Assembly (NCBI RefSeq): GCF_004217555.1
Contig: NZ_SHKW01000002.1
Span: 372,001-436,000, forward strand
Source of the DNA: Edaphobacter modestus
Lineage (GTDB): Bacteria; Acidobacteriota; Terriglobia; Terriglobales; Acidobacteriaceae
Direction: 5' to 3'
DNA: 64,000 nucleotides
The first letter of the stretch is position 1; each line of letters begins with the position of its first letter. The notes under the pieces are model-generated. The model had not been told where the DNA came from, searched no databases, and saw nothing but the letters and a program-made list of their open reading frames with translations. Position numbers and translations under genes: made by a program. Positions 35,759 to 45,238 of this stretch are shown in pieces.

Positions 35759-38482
35759 TCACTCCATCCGCAGCGCCTCCAGCGGCTCAATCGCCGAGGC
35801 CCGCCGCGCCGGAAAGTAACTCGCCAGCACCGCCGCCACCACCATCGCGCCGCACGCCGCAGCAAGCGCCGTCGCCGTACTCCACGACACCGCCGAGGCT
35901 CCCGCACCGGCCGTGTACATGCTGCTGTCCAGCAGAGAGCGCAGGAGCCGAGGCAGCATAAGGCTGGCTCCGGTGCCTACCACCAACCCCACCATCGTCA
36001 GTAACAATCCACGCCGCAGTACAAAGCCCAGAATCCTCGCGCGTGTAGCCCCCAGCGCAATTCGCACGCCGATCTCCCGCGTGCGCTCCGACACTTGGTA
36101 GCTCAGCAGGCCGAACAGCCCGATCACCGTCAGCACCAGCGCAAACCCCGCAAACACCGTCACCAGGGATGAGAAGAACTTCGGCCGCGCCAGCGAGTGG
36201 TCGATGATCGCCTGCATTGTCGTATAGCGCGAGATCGGAATCCCCGCATCCGCCTCGCGAATCGCAGCCTCAGCCCCGGCGGCCATATCGACATCGGCCG
36301 CGCTGCGTATCGCAAAGCTCGTGCGGAACCATCCGTTCAACGCCTTCATCGTCTTGTCCGGCTGCTGCTGAAACGCCTCGTAGATCAACAGCGCCGGCGG
36401 CTCCGCCAGCGAGTGCGAGCGCGCATCGCCCACCACCCCCACCACCACCGGCGAGCCCCCCACCGTGTCGCCCAGTCGGTCGATATGCTCGCCGATGGCG
36501 GACTTTCCTGGCCACAGCTTCTTCGCGAATGCCTCGCTCACCACCACCGCCATAGGGCCGCCCGCCTTGTCCGTCTCAGCAATATCGCGGCCCGCCAGCA
36601 GCAGCGTGCCCACGGCAGCAAAGTACCCCGGCGTCACCAGCCGAAGCTCTATGATGTACAGTTTCTGGTCCTTGCCCTTCGGCGGGATCGCGATATTCAA
36701 CCCACGATCCAGGAGAAGCCCATTTATCGCGGCCACGTGCTTCACACCCGGCTCACGCTCCAGCCTTCCCAGCACCTTGTCGATAAACTGCGTCGTCGCC
36801 AGCGTCGAAGCATACCCCGCGCCCTTCAGGTTCACCTGCGCCACCGTCAGATGCTCCGGCTGCACTCCCGAAGGCGTTGCGCGCAGCCGCAGAAACACCG
36901 CCAGCAGCAGCGAAGCCGCCGACAGCAGCACCACTGCAATCGCCGTCTGCGAGACCAGCAACACTTTGCTCATACGCCCATCCGCCGCCGAAGCTCCCAC
37001 GGTGTGCCCCGCCTTCAGATTCGCTGCCGTGTTGCGCCGCAGCACCATCCACGACGGAGCCAGCCCACACACCAGCGTCACCGCAAACACCAGCAGCGGC
37101 GTCAGCAACGCAGTCGCGGCTATGCTCGCACCCGCACGCAGAATCGGAACCGGCGAACTGGCCAACAGCACACGCAGCATCGGCACCGACGCCGCAATGC
37201 CCAGCACCGAGCCGCACATTGCCAGCAGAAAACTCTCTGCCAGCAGCAGCCGCACCACTGCACCCCGCGAAGCTCCCAGCGCGCTGCGCAGAGCCATCTC
37301 TCTCTGCCTCCGGCTCGCCCGCGCCGCATTCAACCCCGCAAGATTCAGGCACGCCACCAGCAACACCGCCACAACCGCGGCCGTCAGCGTAACGATGCTC
37401 GAGCGAACATTGCTCACCATCACCTCCCGCAGCGGCCGGACGACGAACACAGGCAACTCCTTCGAGACCGTCAGCCAATCCTTCAGATAAGGAAACCTCT
37501 CATAGAGCGGCTTATCCAGCGCGGATACCTCCTCCTGCGCCTGGGTCACCGTCACCCCATCACGCAGCCGCGCAATCATGTTGTAGTTCTTGCCCGGATA
37601 TCCCGGGTTCTTCTCATCGAGCTTCAGCGGCTGCCACACATCGGCCACCGCACTCAGCGACCGCGGATCGTCGCTGCCGAACGCCATGCTCTCCGGCATC
37701 ACGCCCGCAATCACGAAGCTCTCGCCGTTCAGGTGGACTACGCGGTCCACCACGCCGCGATCGCCGCCGAACATCCTCTGCCACAACCCATAGCTCAGGA
37801 TGATCGCCTTCGGCCCGGTCGCGCGGTCCTCCTCCGCCGTAAAGTTCCTCCCCACCACCGGCACTACGCCAAGCGTCGGAAAGAAGTTGTGATCGACCGC
37901 CTGCACCGCGACCTGCACCGCACCCTGTGCGTTGTCATTACCCACCGCAAGGTTCGCGCCCGAGGTCGTATCGGCGTACACCGCAGTTGCCGCAAACGAC
38001 CGCGCATGCTCGATCAGAAAGTCCGCCGTAGCGCCCGTCTGCTCATCGTTAGCCGGCTGCCCCGGCTGCGTAAACGCCACTCCCACCAGCCGGTCTTGCT
38101 GCGGATACGGCAACGGAGCCAGCAGCACCGTGCGTACAAGGCTCACCATCGTAATCGTCGCGCCGATCGCAAGCGCCAGCGTCACCAGCGCCGTCAGCGT
38201 GTACACCGGCGAGCGCCTCAACTGCCGCAGCGCAAAGCGCATGTCACGCACAACATCATCCACAAGCCGCACGCCGCGCCCATCGCGAACCTGCTGCCGC
38301 ACCTGCTCCGCGCCGCCAAAAGATAAACGGGCACGACGCATCGCCTCAGCTTCAGGCACGCCCGCACGGCGATGCTTCTCCGCCTCACGCTCCAGGTGAT
38401 ACGCCAGCTCTTCGTCCAACTCGCCGTCGAACCTCTCGCGGCCCAGCAACACCCGCAGCCGATACAGCAGATCGTTACCCAT
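35759..38482 (-). CDS. ADOP-type orphan ABC transporter permease (907 aa)
   Basis: Two fused FtsX/MacB permease units. The N-terminal soluble segment (YRLRVLLGRERFDGELDEEL) is the acidobacterial ADOP leader. It is followed by TM1 (LTALVTLALAIGATITMVSL), a MacB-like periplasmic core, three TMs (around 365-480: LTAAVVAVLLVACLNLAGLN, VAASVPMLRVLL), a second core, and three C-terminal TMs (LVTVFAGFALVLTVIGLFGL, GVRIALGATRARILG). There is no ATPase gene nearby, which is why these permeases are called orphan. The PadR gene 11 bases upstream is the standard partner. Substrates are unknown, and export of lipophilic compounds or envelope stress functions are suggested by MacB kinship. GC is high and typical of native chromosomal genes. 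Confidence 0.92.
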   Translation of the reverse strand: MGNDLLYRLRVLLGRERFDGELDEELAYHLEREAEKHRRAGVPEAEAMRRARLSFGGAEQVRQQVRDGRGVRLVDDVVRDMRFALRQLRRSPVYTLTALVTLALAIGATITMVSLVRTVLLAPLPYPQQDRLVGVAFTQPGQPANDEQTGATADFLIEHARSFAATAVYADTTSGANLAVGNDNAQGAVQVAVQAVDHNFFPTLGVVPVVGRNFTAEEDRATGPKAIILSYGLWQRMFGGDRGVVDRVVHLNGESFVIAGVMPESMAFGSDDPRSLSAVADVWQPLKLDEKNPGYPGKNYNMIARLRDGVTVTQAQEEVSALDKPLYERFPYLKDWLTVSKELPVFVVRPLREVMVSNVRSSIVTLTAAVVAVLLVACLNLAGLNAARASRRQREMALRSALGASRGAVVRLLLAESFLLAMCGSVLGIAASVPMLRVLLASSPVPILRAGASIAATALLTPLLVFAVTLVCGLAPSWMVLRRNTAANLKAGHTVGASAADGRMSKVLLVSQTAIAVVLLSAASLLLAVFLRLRATPSGVQPEHLTVAQVNLKGAGYASTLATTQFIDKVLGRLEREPGVKHVAAINGLLLDRGLNIAIPPKGKDQKLYIIELRLVTPGYFAAVGTLLLAGRDIAETDKAGGPMAVVVSEAFAKKLWPGKSAIGEHIDRLGDTVGGSPVVVGVVGDARSHSLAEPPALLIYEAFQQQPDKTMKALNGWFRTSFAIRSAADVDMAAGAEAAIREADAGIPISRYTTMQAIIDHSLARPKFFSSLVTVFAGFALVLTVIGLFGLLSYQVSERTREIGVRIALGATRARILGFVLRRGLLLTMVGLVVGTGASLMLPRLLRSLLDSSMYTAGAGASAVSWSTATALAAACGAMVVAAVLASYFPARRASAIEPLEALRME

Positions 38483-38493
38483 GCGCCCGCTCC

Positions 38494-38829
38494 TTAAGTC
38501 GTGCGGAGAATCTCGCTCACCGCGACCGCCAACCGGTTCCAGTCGCTCGCCTCAAGCGCAAGCTGCTTGCTGCCCTTCGCCGTCAGCTCGTAGAACTTCG
38601 CCCTGCGGCTGTTCTCGCTGATCGCCCACTGTGCCTTGATCCATCCGCGCCGCTCCAGGCGGTGCAGCGCCGGATACAGCGACCCCTGCTGCACCTGGAT
38701 CGCATCCCGCGACCTCTGCTGCAGCCGCTCCGAGATCCCCCACCCATGCATCGGTTGGAGCTCAAGCGTCTTCAGGATCAGCAGGTCCAGCGTCCCCTGC
38801 GGCAGCTCCAATCTCTTCTCGCCCATCAC
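38494..38829 (-). CDS. PadR-family transcriptional regulator (111 aa)
   Basis: Winged helix protein with KRLELPQGTLDLLILKTLEL at the start, the recognition part ISERLQQRSRDAIQVQQGSL followed by YPALHRLERRGWI, and RAKFYELTAKGSKQLA at the wing and end. This is the short PadR-s type common before ADOP permeases. It probably represses its own operon and responds to a hydrophobic ligand. It ends 11 bases before the permease start. Confidence 0.93.
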   Translation of the reverse strand: MMGEKRLELPQGTLDLLILKTLELQPMHGWGISERLQQRSRDAIQVQQGSLYPALHRLERRGWIKAQWAISENSRRAKFYELTAKGSKQLALEASDWNRLAVAVSEILRTT

Positions 38830-39195
38830 TCACATCTCCCCTGTTACTTCGACAACAGCAACCTAACAGAGCGTGCTGTCGAAGCGCAAGGGGGAAGAAA
38901 TTGTGGAAGAAAGAGGGGGCCTTTGCCTTCTCGACCTAGGGCCGCAGTGCCTCGACCGCTTTAGATCCGTACTTGCGAACTTCAGCGATCGCACGTCCGA
39001 CGGTTACTACTTTCTCCTGGACCATCACCTGGACCTGCTTGTGATCTCTGGTTTACTTGTGATCTTTTCAGGTTGAAAGACTGCAACCATCCTCGCAGCC
39101 AAGATGAATAGCCAAAATCGGGGTAGCCAAGTAGAGTTGGCATTCGCTCGTGTTGGCTAGATGGTTTAGAGTAGGTCGATTGATGTGTACCCATT
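38830..39195. other. Region between padR and the resolvase gene
   Basis: No supported gene. It must contain the PadR-ADOP promoter (minus strand) and perhaps the res site of the Tn3-like element. CTTGTGATCT occurs twice (around 39039 and 39056). No 38-bp Tn3 terminal repeat was recognised. Confidence 0.35.
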
Positions 39196-39828
39196 TTGGC
39201 TAGCCTTTCCATTAAAGTCGCCCGCATCTACCTGCGCGTCAGCACGGAAGAGCAGGATCTCACTCGTCAGGCGGAGATTGAGCAGAGCACACGGGGTGCC
39301 GGCTACTACGTCGCCGGTGTATACCGGGAAAAGGCTTCAGGTGCTCGCTTCGACCGACCTGAGCTACTGCGAATGATCGGTGATCTGCAGCCCGGCGAAG
39401 TCGTTGTTGCTGAAAAGATCGACCGCATCAGCCGACTTCCCCTCCCGGAGGCGGAACAGTTGGTCCAGTCGATCCGGGCCAAGGGGGCGAAGCTGGCCGT
39501 TCCGGGTCTGGTCGATCTGTCCGACTTGGCAGCCGAGGCCGATGGTGTCGCAAAAATCGTATTGGAGTCGGTACAGGCGCTGCTTCTTAAGTTGGCACTG
39601 CAAATGGCCAGGGACGACTATTAGACGCGCCGCGAGCGGCAACGCCAAGGGGTCCAGCTCGCCAAAGCCGGAGGCAAATACGCCGGCCGGACACCTGACA
39701 TCGCCAACCATCAACGAATCGTTGCGCTGCGCGGTGCCGGTCAAACCATCCAGCGAACTGCCGAGTTGACTGGTTCGAGCGCAAGTCAGGTCAAGCGAAT
39801 CTGGGCAATTCATCTGGCCAAACCGTAA
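39196..39828 (+). pseudogene. Serine resolvase of a Tn3-type transposon, interrupted by TAG
   Basis: From TTG 39196 the frame reads ARIYLRVSTEEQDLTRQAEI, with the catalytic serine, then VAEKIDRISRLPLPEAEQLV and the long E helix. It stops at TAG 39622-39624 after ALQMARDDY. The same frame continues without a break as RRERQRQGVQLAKAGGKYAG, RTPDIANHQRIVALRGAGQT and a helix-turn-helix (AELTGSSASQVKRIWAIHL) to TAA 39826-39828. One nonsense change therefore separates the catalytic domain from the DNA-binding domain. It lies directly before the truncated tnpA. Confidence 0.88.
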
Positions 39829-39885
39829 AGCGGTGCGTAGAGCTGTGTTTCCATCCAACTGGAAGCTAAGGAAAAGGAAAGCACG

Positions 39886-41028
39886 ATGCCTGTTAGCTTC
39901 CTCTCGAACGAACAGCGCGAGAACTATGGCCGCTACACCGGAGTTCCTTCGCTTGACGACCTCGCCCGCTACTTTCATCTGGACGATGCCGATCATGCGG
40001 TGATCGCAAAAAAGCGCGGCGACCACAACCGGCTCGGCTTCGCCGTGCAACTCAGCACGGTCCGCTACCTCGGCACTTTTCTTGACGATCCGATGGCTGT
40101 GCCCGCGGTGGTACTTCACACGCTGGCTAAACAACTGTGCATGAACGTTGGGGAAGGCGGGTTGACTTACAGTGCCGGCGAACAGCGCTGGCTGCATGCA
40201 ACGGAGATCCGCGTTGCTTACGGTTATGTAGAAATCACCGAGCAGAGGGCAGCCTTCCGTCTTACCCGCTGGCTTTATGCGTTGTGCTGGACAGGAACCG
40301 ATCGGCCAAGTGTGCTGTTTGAGCGGGCGACTACATGGCTGGTGATGCACAAGGTGCTGCTACCAGGTTGTACGACCCTTGAACGTTATATCGCTCGCCT
40401 GCGCAGTCGGGTCGAGGAGAGGCTATGGCGTTCTCTCGCCGATGGCATTGGCAAGGAACAACAGACGAAACTTGAAGATTTACTGGCCGTGCCAGCGGGC
40501 AGCCGCGGTTCGCAACTCGACCGTCTGCGCACGGGACCGGTAACCGTGAGCGGTCCATCGTTGATTGAAGCCTTGCTGCGTCTGCGCTCGGTGCGCGAAC
40601 TACGCATCAAATTGCCGCCGGCCACGCACATCCCGGCGGTTAGGATAGCAGCCTTGGCGCGTTTTGCCGGTGCCGCAAAGGCAAGTGCGGTTCTGCGCTT
40701 ACCGAACCCACGCCGCTTGGCCACGCTGGTTGCCTTCGTGTATTGCCTGGAAGCGACCGCACTCGATGACGCGCTGGAGGTGCTCGAAGGCCTGCTGCGA
40801 GATTTGTTTGGTGATGCCGTCAAGGCCGACAAGAAATCACGCCTGCGTACGCTGAAGGATCTTGACCAGGCCGCGGCGACTCTGGCCATTGCCTGCCGCA
40901 TGCTGATCGACCCTGAACTGCGGGATGCCGAGGTCCGCTGGCGGTTGTTTGAGGTGATCCATCATCGTTGCGGCTTCCCCGTACAGAATTTGACAAAATC
41001 GAGGGCATCTTCGTATTTTAGATATTAA
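39886..41028 (+). pseudogene. Tn3-family transposase TnpA, N-terminal third only
   Basis: The DUF4158-type N-terminal DNA-binding region is intact: MPVSFLSNEQRENYGRYTGV, DDLARYFHLDDADHAVIAKK, YGYVEITEQRAAFRLTRWLY. It is followed by the helical middle region to about residue 365. Similarity ends near 40985 and the frame closes at 41028 within unrelated promoter DNA. A full TnpA has about 990 residues with a C-terminal DDE domain, and all catalytic residues are missing. The element is therefore immobile. Its truncation point touches the repeated operator region before the isochorismatase gene. Confidence 0.88.
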
Positions 41029-41029
41029 G

Positions 41030-41045
41030 TCGAGGGTCTCCTCAA
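41030..41045 (+). promoter_or_regulatory. Palindromic operator copy A (before the isochorismatase gene)
   Basis: TCGAGGGTCTCCTCAA matches the perfect palindromes at 47081 and 57123, with one arm mismatch (CCTCAA instead of CCTCGA). It lies 14 bases before the TTG start at 41060. GGAGCTACGTTGAACTCATT after it is shared with copy B. Confidence 0.6.
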
Positions 41046-41059
41046 TTTTTGGAGCTACG

Positions 41060-41629
41060 TTGAACTCATTGAATCTCGACTCAAAAAAAACCGCTCTCGT
41101 CATCATCGACCTGCAGAATGCTATCGTCGGCATGAATACTGCGCCCCATCCCGCCGCTCAGATCGTTGAAAATTCAAAAAAACTTGCCGAAGCCTTCCGC
41201 GCCAAGGGCGCATCGGTCGTTTATGTTCGCGTCGACCTGAATGATTTGCTAAAGTTTCAAGTCGACGAGCCGCACAACATGGGTGATAAGCCAATACCCG
41301 CTGTGGCCTCGGAGATCGCCGCTTCCGCGGGTTTCCAACCCAGCGACATCCTCATCACAAAGCGCCACTGGGGCGCCTTTGCCGGCACAGACCTTGAGCA
41401 ACAGCTCAAGAGCCGTGGCGTCGACACAGTTGTCCTCACCGGTATCTCCAGTAACGTCGGCGTCGAATCCACCGCCCGCCAGGGCACCGGATTCGGCTTC
41501 GCCTTTGTGGTTGTCGAGGACGCCTGCTCTGCTCAGGACGCTGATCAGCACCGCTTCGCCTTCGAGAAGACCTTTCCGCGTCTGGCGAGGGTAAGGAAGA
41601 CCGATGAGGTCATCGCTGCCCTTGCTTAA
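41060..41629 (+). CDS. Isochorismatase-like hydrolase (189 aa)
   Basis: Cysteine-hydrolase/isochorismatase fold: catalytic aspartate in LVIIDLQNAIVG, lysine in ILITKRHWGAFAGTDLEQQL and a cis-peptide segment VLTGISSNVGVESTARQ. At the position where amidase-type members have cysteine (NVCVE) this protein has glycine. That is as in true isochorismatases and argues against nicotinamidase-like chemistry. Start TTG 41060 with GGAG 5 bases upstream and an operator copy. A truncated copy of its first codons precedes cassette 2, which shows that this promoter-start unit has been duplicated. The gene is followed by an MFS exporter 75 bases downstream, likely the same operon. Confidence 0.85.
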   Translation: MNSLNLDSKKTALVIIDLQNAIVGMNTAPHPAAQIVENSKKLAEAFRAKGASVVYVRVDLNDLLKFQVDEPHNMGDKPIPAVASEIAASAGFQPSDILITKRHWGAFAGTDLEQQLKSRGVDTVVLTGISSNVGVESTARQGTGFGFAFVVVEDACSAQDADQHRFAFEKTFPRLARVRKTDEVIAALA

Positions 41630-41704
41630 GGTGTCCAGTGAAATCGGAAGGGGGTATGCATCCCTCGTTTCCACCGTCGAATTGATCCGGCGTTTGGAGC
41701 CCTC

Positions 41705-43117
41705 GTGAGCCTCGATCCGGCTACCGACGTCGAGCAGGCAAATGAATCTTCTTCAAGGCATCACGCAGACTTCGGCTTTCGTTTCGTCACGCCGCTCGCG
41801 CTCGGGTCGACGCTAAATCCGATCAATTCGACGATGATTTCAACGGCGCTGGTAGCGATCGCGAGGGACTATCAGGCGAGCGTGACTCAGACCGGATGGC
41901 TCATCGCGGGCCTCTATCTAACCAGCGCCATTGCCCAGCCCGCGATGGGGCGCCTGGCGGACCTGTTTGGTCCGCGCCGAGTCTATCTTTTCTCGCTCTG
42001 TGTCGTGGCGGTCGCTGGCATGGCCGGGGCAATCGCTCCGTCATTGGGCACGCTGATCGCTGTCCGTGTCTTGCTCGGAATAGGAACCTCGGGGGCCTAT
42101 CCGTCTGCGATGCGCATCTTCCGCACGCAGGCTGACCGTATTGGTGCGGACCCGCCGCGTCTCGCCATGGGCTTTATGTCGTTTGCCGGGGCCGCGACGA
42201 CTGCCATCGGGCCTGTGCTTGGCGGGGTTCTGACCGGATACTTCGGGTGGCACTCGATCTTCACGGTGAACCTTCCCCTCTCGCTCCTCACCATCCTCCT
42301 CGTTCTACTGTGGGTTCCCAAAGATGAGCAACCCGCCGGCAGCTTTGTGCTCCTGTTGGAGGAACTTGATCTGATTGGCATCGCACTGTTCGCGGCCTTT
42401 CTGTTGAGCCTGATGCTGTTCCTGATGAATCTCGACCATCCCATGTGGCTGGTCTTGCCTGTTGCCGCCGTTTTTGGAGTCATGCTGGTCATTCACTCCT
42501 TGCGCCGAAAGCAGCCATTCATCGACGTGCGCATGCTGGTCCGCAACCGCCCTCTGACTGTGACTTATCTGCGTATTGCCGCGATCCTGCTGATCGTCTA
42601 TTGCATCCTCTACGGCTTTGCTCAATGGCTTGAGGCCGGAGCTGGCTTCAGCAGTTCCAGAGCAGGCCTCGTCACACTGCCGATGTCCGTCCTAGCCGTT
42701 GTGGCGTCGCTCGCGGGCGCGCGCACCAAGGGAATCCGAACCCCCTTCATCGTGAGCACCGCAGCAGCCCTGATCGGCTGCTTGTGCCTGTTCCTTATCA
42801 ACCACGAGACGCCTGTGTGGATGATCGCTGCGGCCGTCATGCTCTTCGGCCTGCCGACTGGTCTAGCATCCACCGCAACGCAGGCAGCGGTCTATATCCA
42901 GGCGCCGGTGAACGAGATCGGCACTGCCTCCGGCTTGCAACGAACGGCGACTTATATCGGCGCGATGACCTCGACCAGTCTTCTCGGTCTCATGTACGGT
43001 CGCCACGCGACCGACCACGGCCTCCATAACCTCGCCCTGGTTATGGGAGCGCTGAGCGTAGTTCTTCTCGTCGGAACTATCTTCGACAGAACGCTTCCGC
43101 GCGGTTACATCGGCTAA
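41705..43117 (+). CDS. MFS transporter (470 aa)
   Basis: Twelve to fourteen hydrophobic helices. Motif A is visible in the first loop (GRLADLFGPRRVYLFSLCVV), and antiporter motif C is seen around GPVLGGVLTGYFGWHSIFTV. The N-terminal 30 residues are polar and cytoplasmic. This places it near the DHA2 drug/H+ antiporters. The start is GTG 41705, since no ATG fits. It lies 75 bases behind the isochorismatase-like gene and may export a related compound. A second, divergent MFS gene lies on the opposite strand downstream (43559-45169). Confidence 0.88.
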   Translation: MSLDPATDVEQANESSSRHHADFGFRFVTPLALGSTLNPINSTMISTALVAIARDYQASVTQTGWLIAGLYLTSAIAQPAMGRLADLFGPRRVYLFSLCVVAVAGMAGAIAPSLGTLIAVRVLLGIGTSGAYPSAMRIFRTQADRIGADPPRLAMGFMSFAGAATTAIGPVLGGVLTGYFGWHSIFTVNLPLSLLTILLVLLWVPKDEQPAGSFVLLLEELDLIGIALFAAFLLSLMLFLMNLDHPMWLVLPVAAVFGVMLVIHSLRRKQPFIDVRMLVRNRPLTVTYLRIAAILLIVYCILYGFAQWLEAGAGFSSSRAGLVTLPMSVLAVVASLAGARTKGIRTPFIVSTAAALIGCLCLFLINHETPVWMIAAAVMLFGLPTGLASTATQAAVYIQAPVNEIGTASGLQRTATYIGAMTSTSLLGLMYGRHATDHGLHNLALVMGALSVVLLVGTIFDRTLPRGYIG

Positions 43118-43558
43118 CCGCTGGTGCACCGTGAGGTTTTCACTGAGCATTTTGATCGCTCTCTCAAGTCGGCCACAATGACGACATAAGGAGAGATTGC
43201 ATCAACATGAAAGAATGTCTTCGCCGAATGCCAGAAACAAGAAGCATATGTGCCATCATTTCCGAGCGATGTAGATATCCATCTAAATTGGGACGATACC
43301 TATTTGAGACACTCTTCTCCCCAAACCCACTCACAGCAACCGCTCAAACCAGCCCTTAACGATTCAGCATCTTCCAAAGTTCGTTTGTACGCCAGGCTAC
43401 CAAGTGGATGAACCTTGGTGAGGTGCCCGGAGTCATGCCGAAGGGTCTGAGTGTTCGCCGCTGCACAGTCTTGGTAAGGGACAGCGCGTACTGGTAATCG
43501 GGAGAGCGCCAACGCAGACCGAAGAACTCGCTCCGCCTCGGTTATATCGAGGCTCGAT
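43118..43558. other. Convergent intergenic stretch without a supported gene
   Basis: 441 bases between two convergent MFS genes. A minus-strand frame of 93 codons (43300-43581) overlaps the end of the second MFS gene but shows no family motif and no ribosome binding site. I leave it uncalled. Confidence 0.4.
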
Positions 43559-45169
43559 TCATTGCATCTTGCTAAGGTCATTGAAGGTGATCTTGCCTGG
43601 CCTTAGAAACAGCATTAGTAGGAGATAGGCAATCACCACCCACACGATGAGGACGAATCCATCTGACGTCGCCAGCGTGTAGGCCTGCGCCCGCACTTGC
43701 AGGCCAAGAATAGCGGCTGCACGTTGCTGTGCCTCTAGCCCATCCGTGGACCGCGACAGTACTCCGCCCGTCAGCATCCGTAACCGTTGATCGGTAAGCC
43801 AGCTCCCCCTTTGTACATAAAGTCCCAGCATGTTGGAGTGAAACTGCTCCCGCACGGCAATGAAGCGAGTCATAGCAGCTACGCCGATCTGGCCGCCGAA
43901 GAGTCTCATCAGGTGCATGAAGCCGGAGTATGTGGCGACGTTGGAGGCGCTTGTCAGCGCTCCCGATTCGAGCGCTTCTAAGACAATGCTACCGACCAAA
44001 CCGATGTATGCGCCTGCCAATCCGAGAGACAGCAGAAGCTCCACTATTTCGAAGCTATTTCCTGACCACGAAGTATCCACGCGGGACCAAAGCCAACAGC
44101 ATATCCCGCACATGGTAAGTCCCAGGACCAGGACCGGCCGCGAGTTCGTGTAGATGATGATTGTTGCCGCCACCCACACCATCGCGAACATCGGTAGGGC
44201 CACCCAGGCAAGCGCATGTCCGGTCTCCAGCGGCCGGTAGAGTTGAATGTTGGCGAGGAAGCCTGGTACAAGCACCATCGTGGCCAGGTGCATGAACTTG
44301 AACACGAAGATGGATGTGGCCAGGATGATGATGTTCCGGGTGTTCAGGAATTTTAGATTCACGATTGGATTGGGCTGGACGAGACGTCTCAGGATGGTTG
44401 CCCCAAACAGAAAGAGTCCTGCGACGAGCATGCCGACGATCGTAGCGGAGTTTAGCCAGTCCAGCCGCTGTCCTTGATCCAGAGCCCCGTATAAAAGAGC
44501 AAGGCTCAAGCTGAAGTAAGTGAATCCGCGCCAACTCGGCCTTGGTTCCGTATTGGTCCGATGTGGAATGCCGAAGTGGACACAGACCATCATCAATGGG
44601 GTGAATAGTGCGGCGGTCCAGAAGATCCAGCGCCAGGAAAGATAGTAGATGTACCATCCCTCCAGCAAAGATGCAAAGTTGCTGACGAAGACGATGTCCG
44701 CTGCATAGGCCGCAATCCCGAAGATGATCAGCCGCTTCGGAAGGTTGGTCAAGACGAAGGTCATCGTGAGGGAGTAGAAGGTGCCTGACGCGAGGCCTGC
44801 GACGATCACCGGCGCCAACATCACTTGGTAGTTCGGCGCAAAGGGGAGCAGAAAAGATGCTGCCGCGAAGATCCCAGCAGCGGGCAGGAGAATCCTACGC
44901 GGACCCCAGAAGGCGTTTACGAAGACGACAAATACGCCACTGAACATCGTCGCCATGTTGAATGCGGTTGGAAGCCAGGAGGCATCATCGAAACTTATGC
45001 CGAGGGCGCCTCGAAGATCGGGGAGACCGACGCTAAGTAATCGGCTGCTCAGTGTAGCGAGCCCCGCGCCCAAGAAGACCGCCAAAATTCCTACGTATGG
45101 GTTGGTGGTGGATTGGGGCTGAACCGGTTTTGAAGGGGGAGATTGACCTGGGGTCTCTGAGGTCGTCAT
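43559..45169 (-). CDS. DHA2-family (EmrB-like) MFS exporter (536 aa)
   Basis: Fourteen predicted membrane helices, as in EmrB/QacA. Visible motifs are GLPDLRGALGISFDDASWLP (helix 2 region, typical of EmrB), NAFWGPRRILLPAAGIFAAA (motif A), and LVGSIVLEALESGALTSASN with GFMHLMRLFGGQIGVAAMTR near the end. EmrB-type exporters normally work with an HlyD-type EmrA and TolC, but none is adjacent here. The start ATG 45169 lies just beside a tRNA fragment, so the gene may be carried on an island. The likely role is multidrug or solvent efflux. Confidence 0.9.
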   Translation of the reverse strand: MTTSETPGQSPPSKPVQPQSTTNPYVGILAVFLGAGLATLSSRLLSVGLPDLRGALGISFDDASWLPTAFNMATMFSGVFVVFVNAFWGPRRILLPAAGIFAAASFLLPFAPNYQVMLAPVIVAGLASGTFYSLTMTFVLTNLPKRLIIFGIAAYAADIVFVSNFASLLEGWYIYYLSWRWIFWTAALFTPLMMVCVHFGIPHRTNTEPRPSWRGFTYFSLSLALLYGALDQGQRLDWLNSATIVGMLVAGLFLFGATILRRLVQPNPIVNLKFLNTRNIIILATSIFVFKFMHLATMVLVPGFLANIQLYRPLETGHALAWVALPMFAMVWVAATIIIYTNSRPVLVLGLTMCGICCWLWSRVDTSWSGNSFEIVELLLSLGLAGAYIGLVGSIVLEALESGALTSASNVATYSGFMHLMRLFGGQIGVAAMTRFIAVREQFHSNMLGLYVQRGSWLTDQRLRMLTGGVLSRSTDGLEAQQRAAAILGLQVRAQAYTLATSDGFVLIVWVVIAYLLLMLFLRPGKITFNDLSKMQ

Positions 45170-45205
45170 TTAGAAAGGCCCTTTTCTTTGCACCTTCACG
45201 CGGTG

Positions 45206-45238
45206 GAAGTCGTAGGTTCGAATCCTGCTGTGCCCACA
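45206..45238 (+). tRNA. 3' half of a tRNA gene (partial, possibly tRNA-Val)
   Basis: Bases 45206-45238 contain CACCTTCACGCGGTG, which folds as an anticodon arm with CAC in the loop. A T-arm GTAGG-TTCGAAT-CCTGC and the 3' acceptor strand TGTGCCC plus A follow. No 5' acceptor strand (GGGCACA) or D-arm lies upstream, so the gene is truncated. Such 3' halves are typical attachment-site duplicates left by integrating elements. Confidence 0.65.

Noticed and set aside
36197-38326. Very long + strand open frame (709 codons) opposite the ADOP gene
   Set aside because: Arg/His/Pro-rich low-complexity translation; it is the mirror of a high-GC coding sequence, and the minus-strand protein has clear domains.
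39364-40350. Minus-strand frame of 328 codons over the Tn3 region
   Set aside because: Antisense to the resolvase and transposase genes, with no family motif.
43300-43581. 93-codon minus-strand frame overlapping the end of the EmrB-like gene
   Set aside because: No ribosome binding site, no motif, and overlap with a strong gene.
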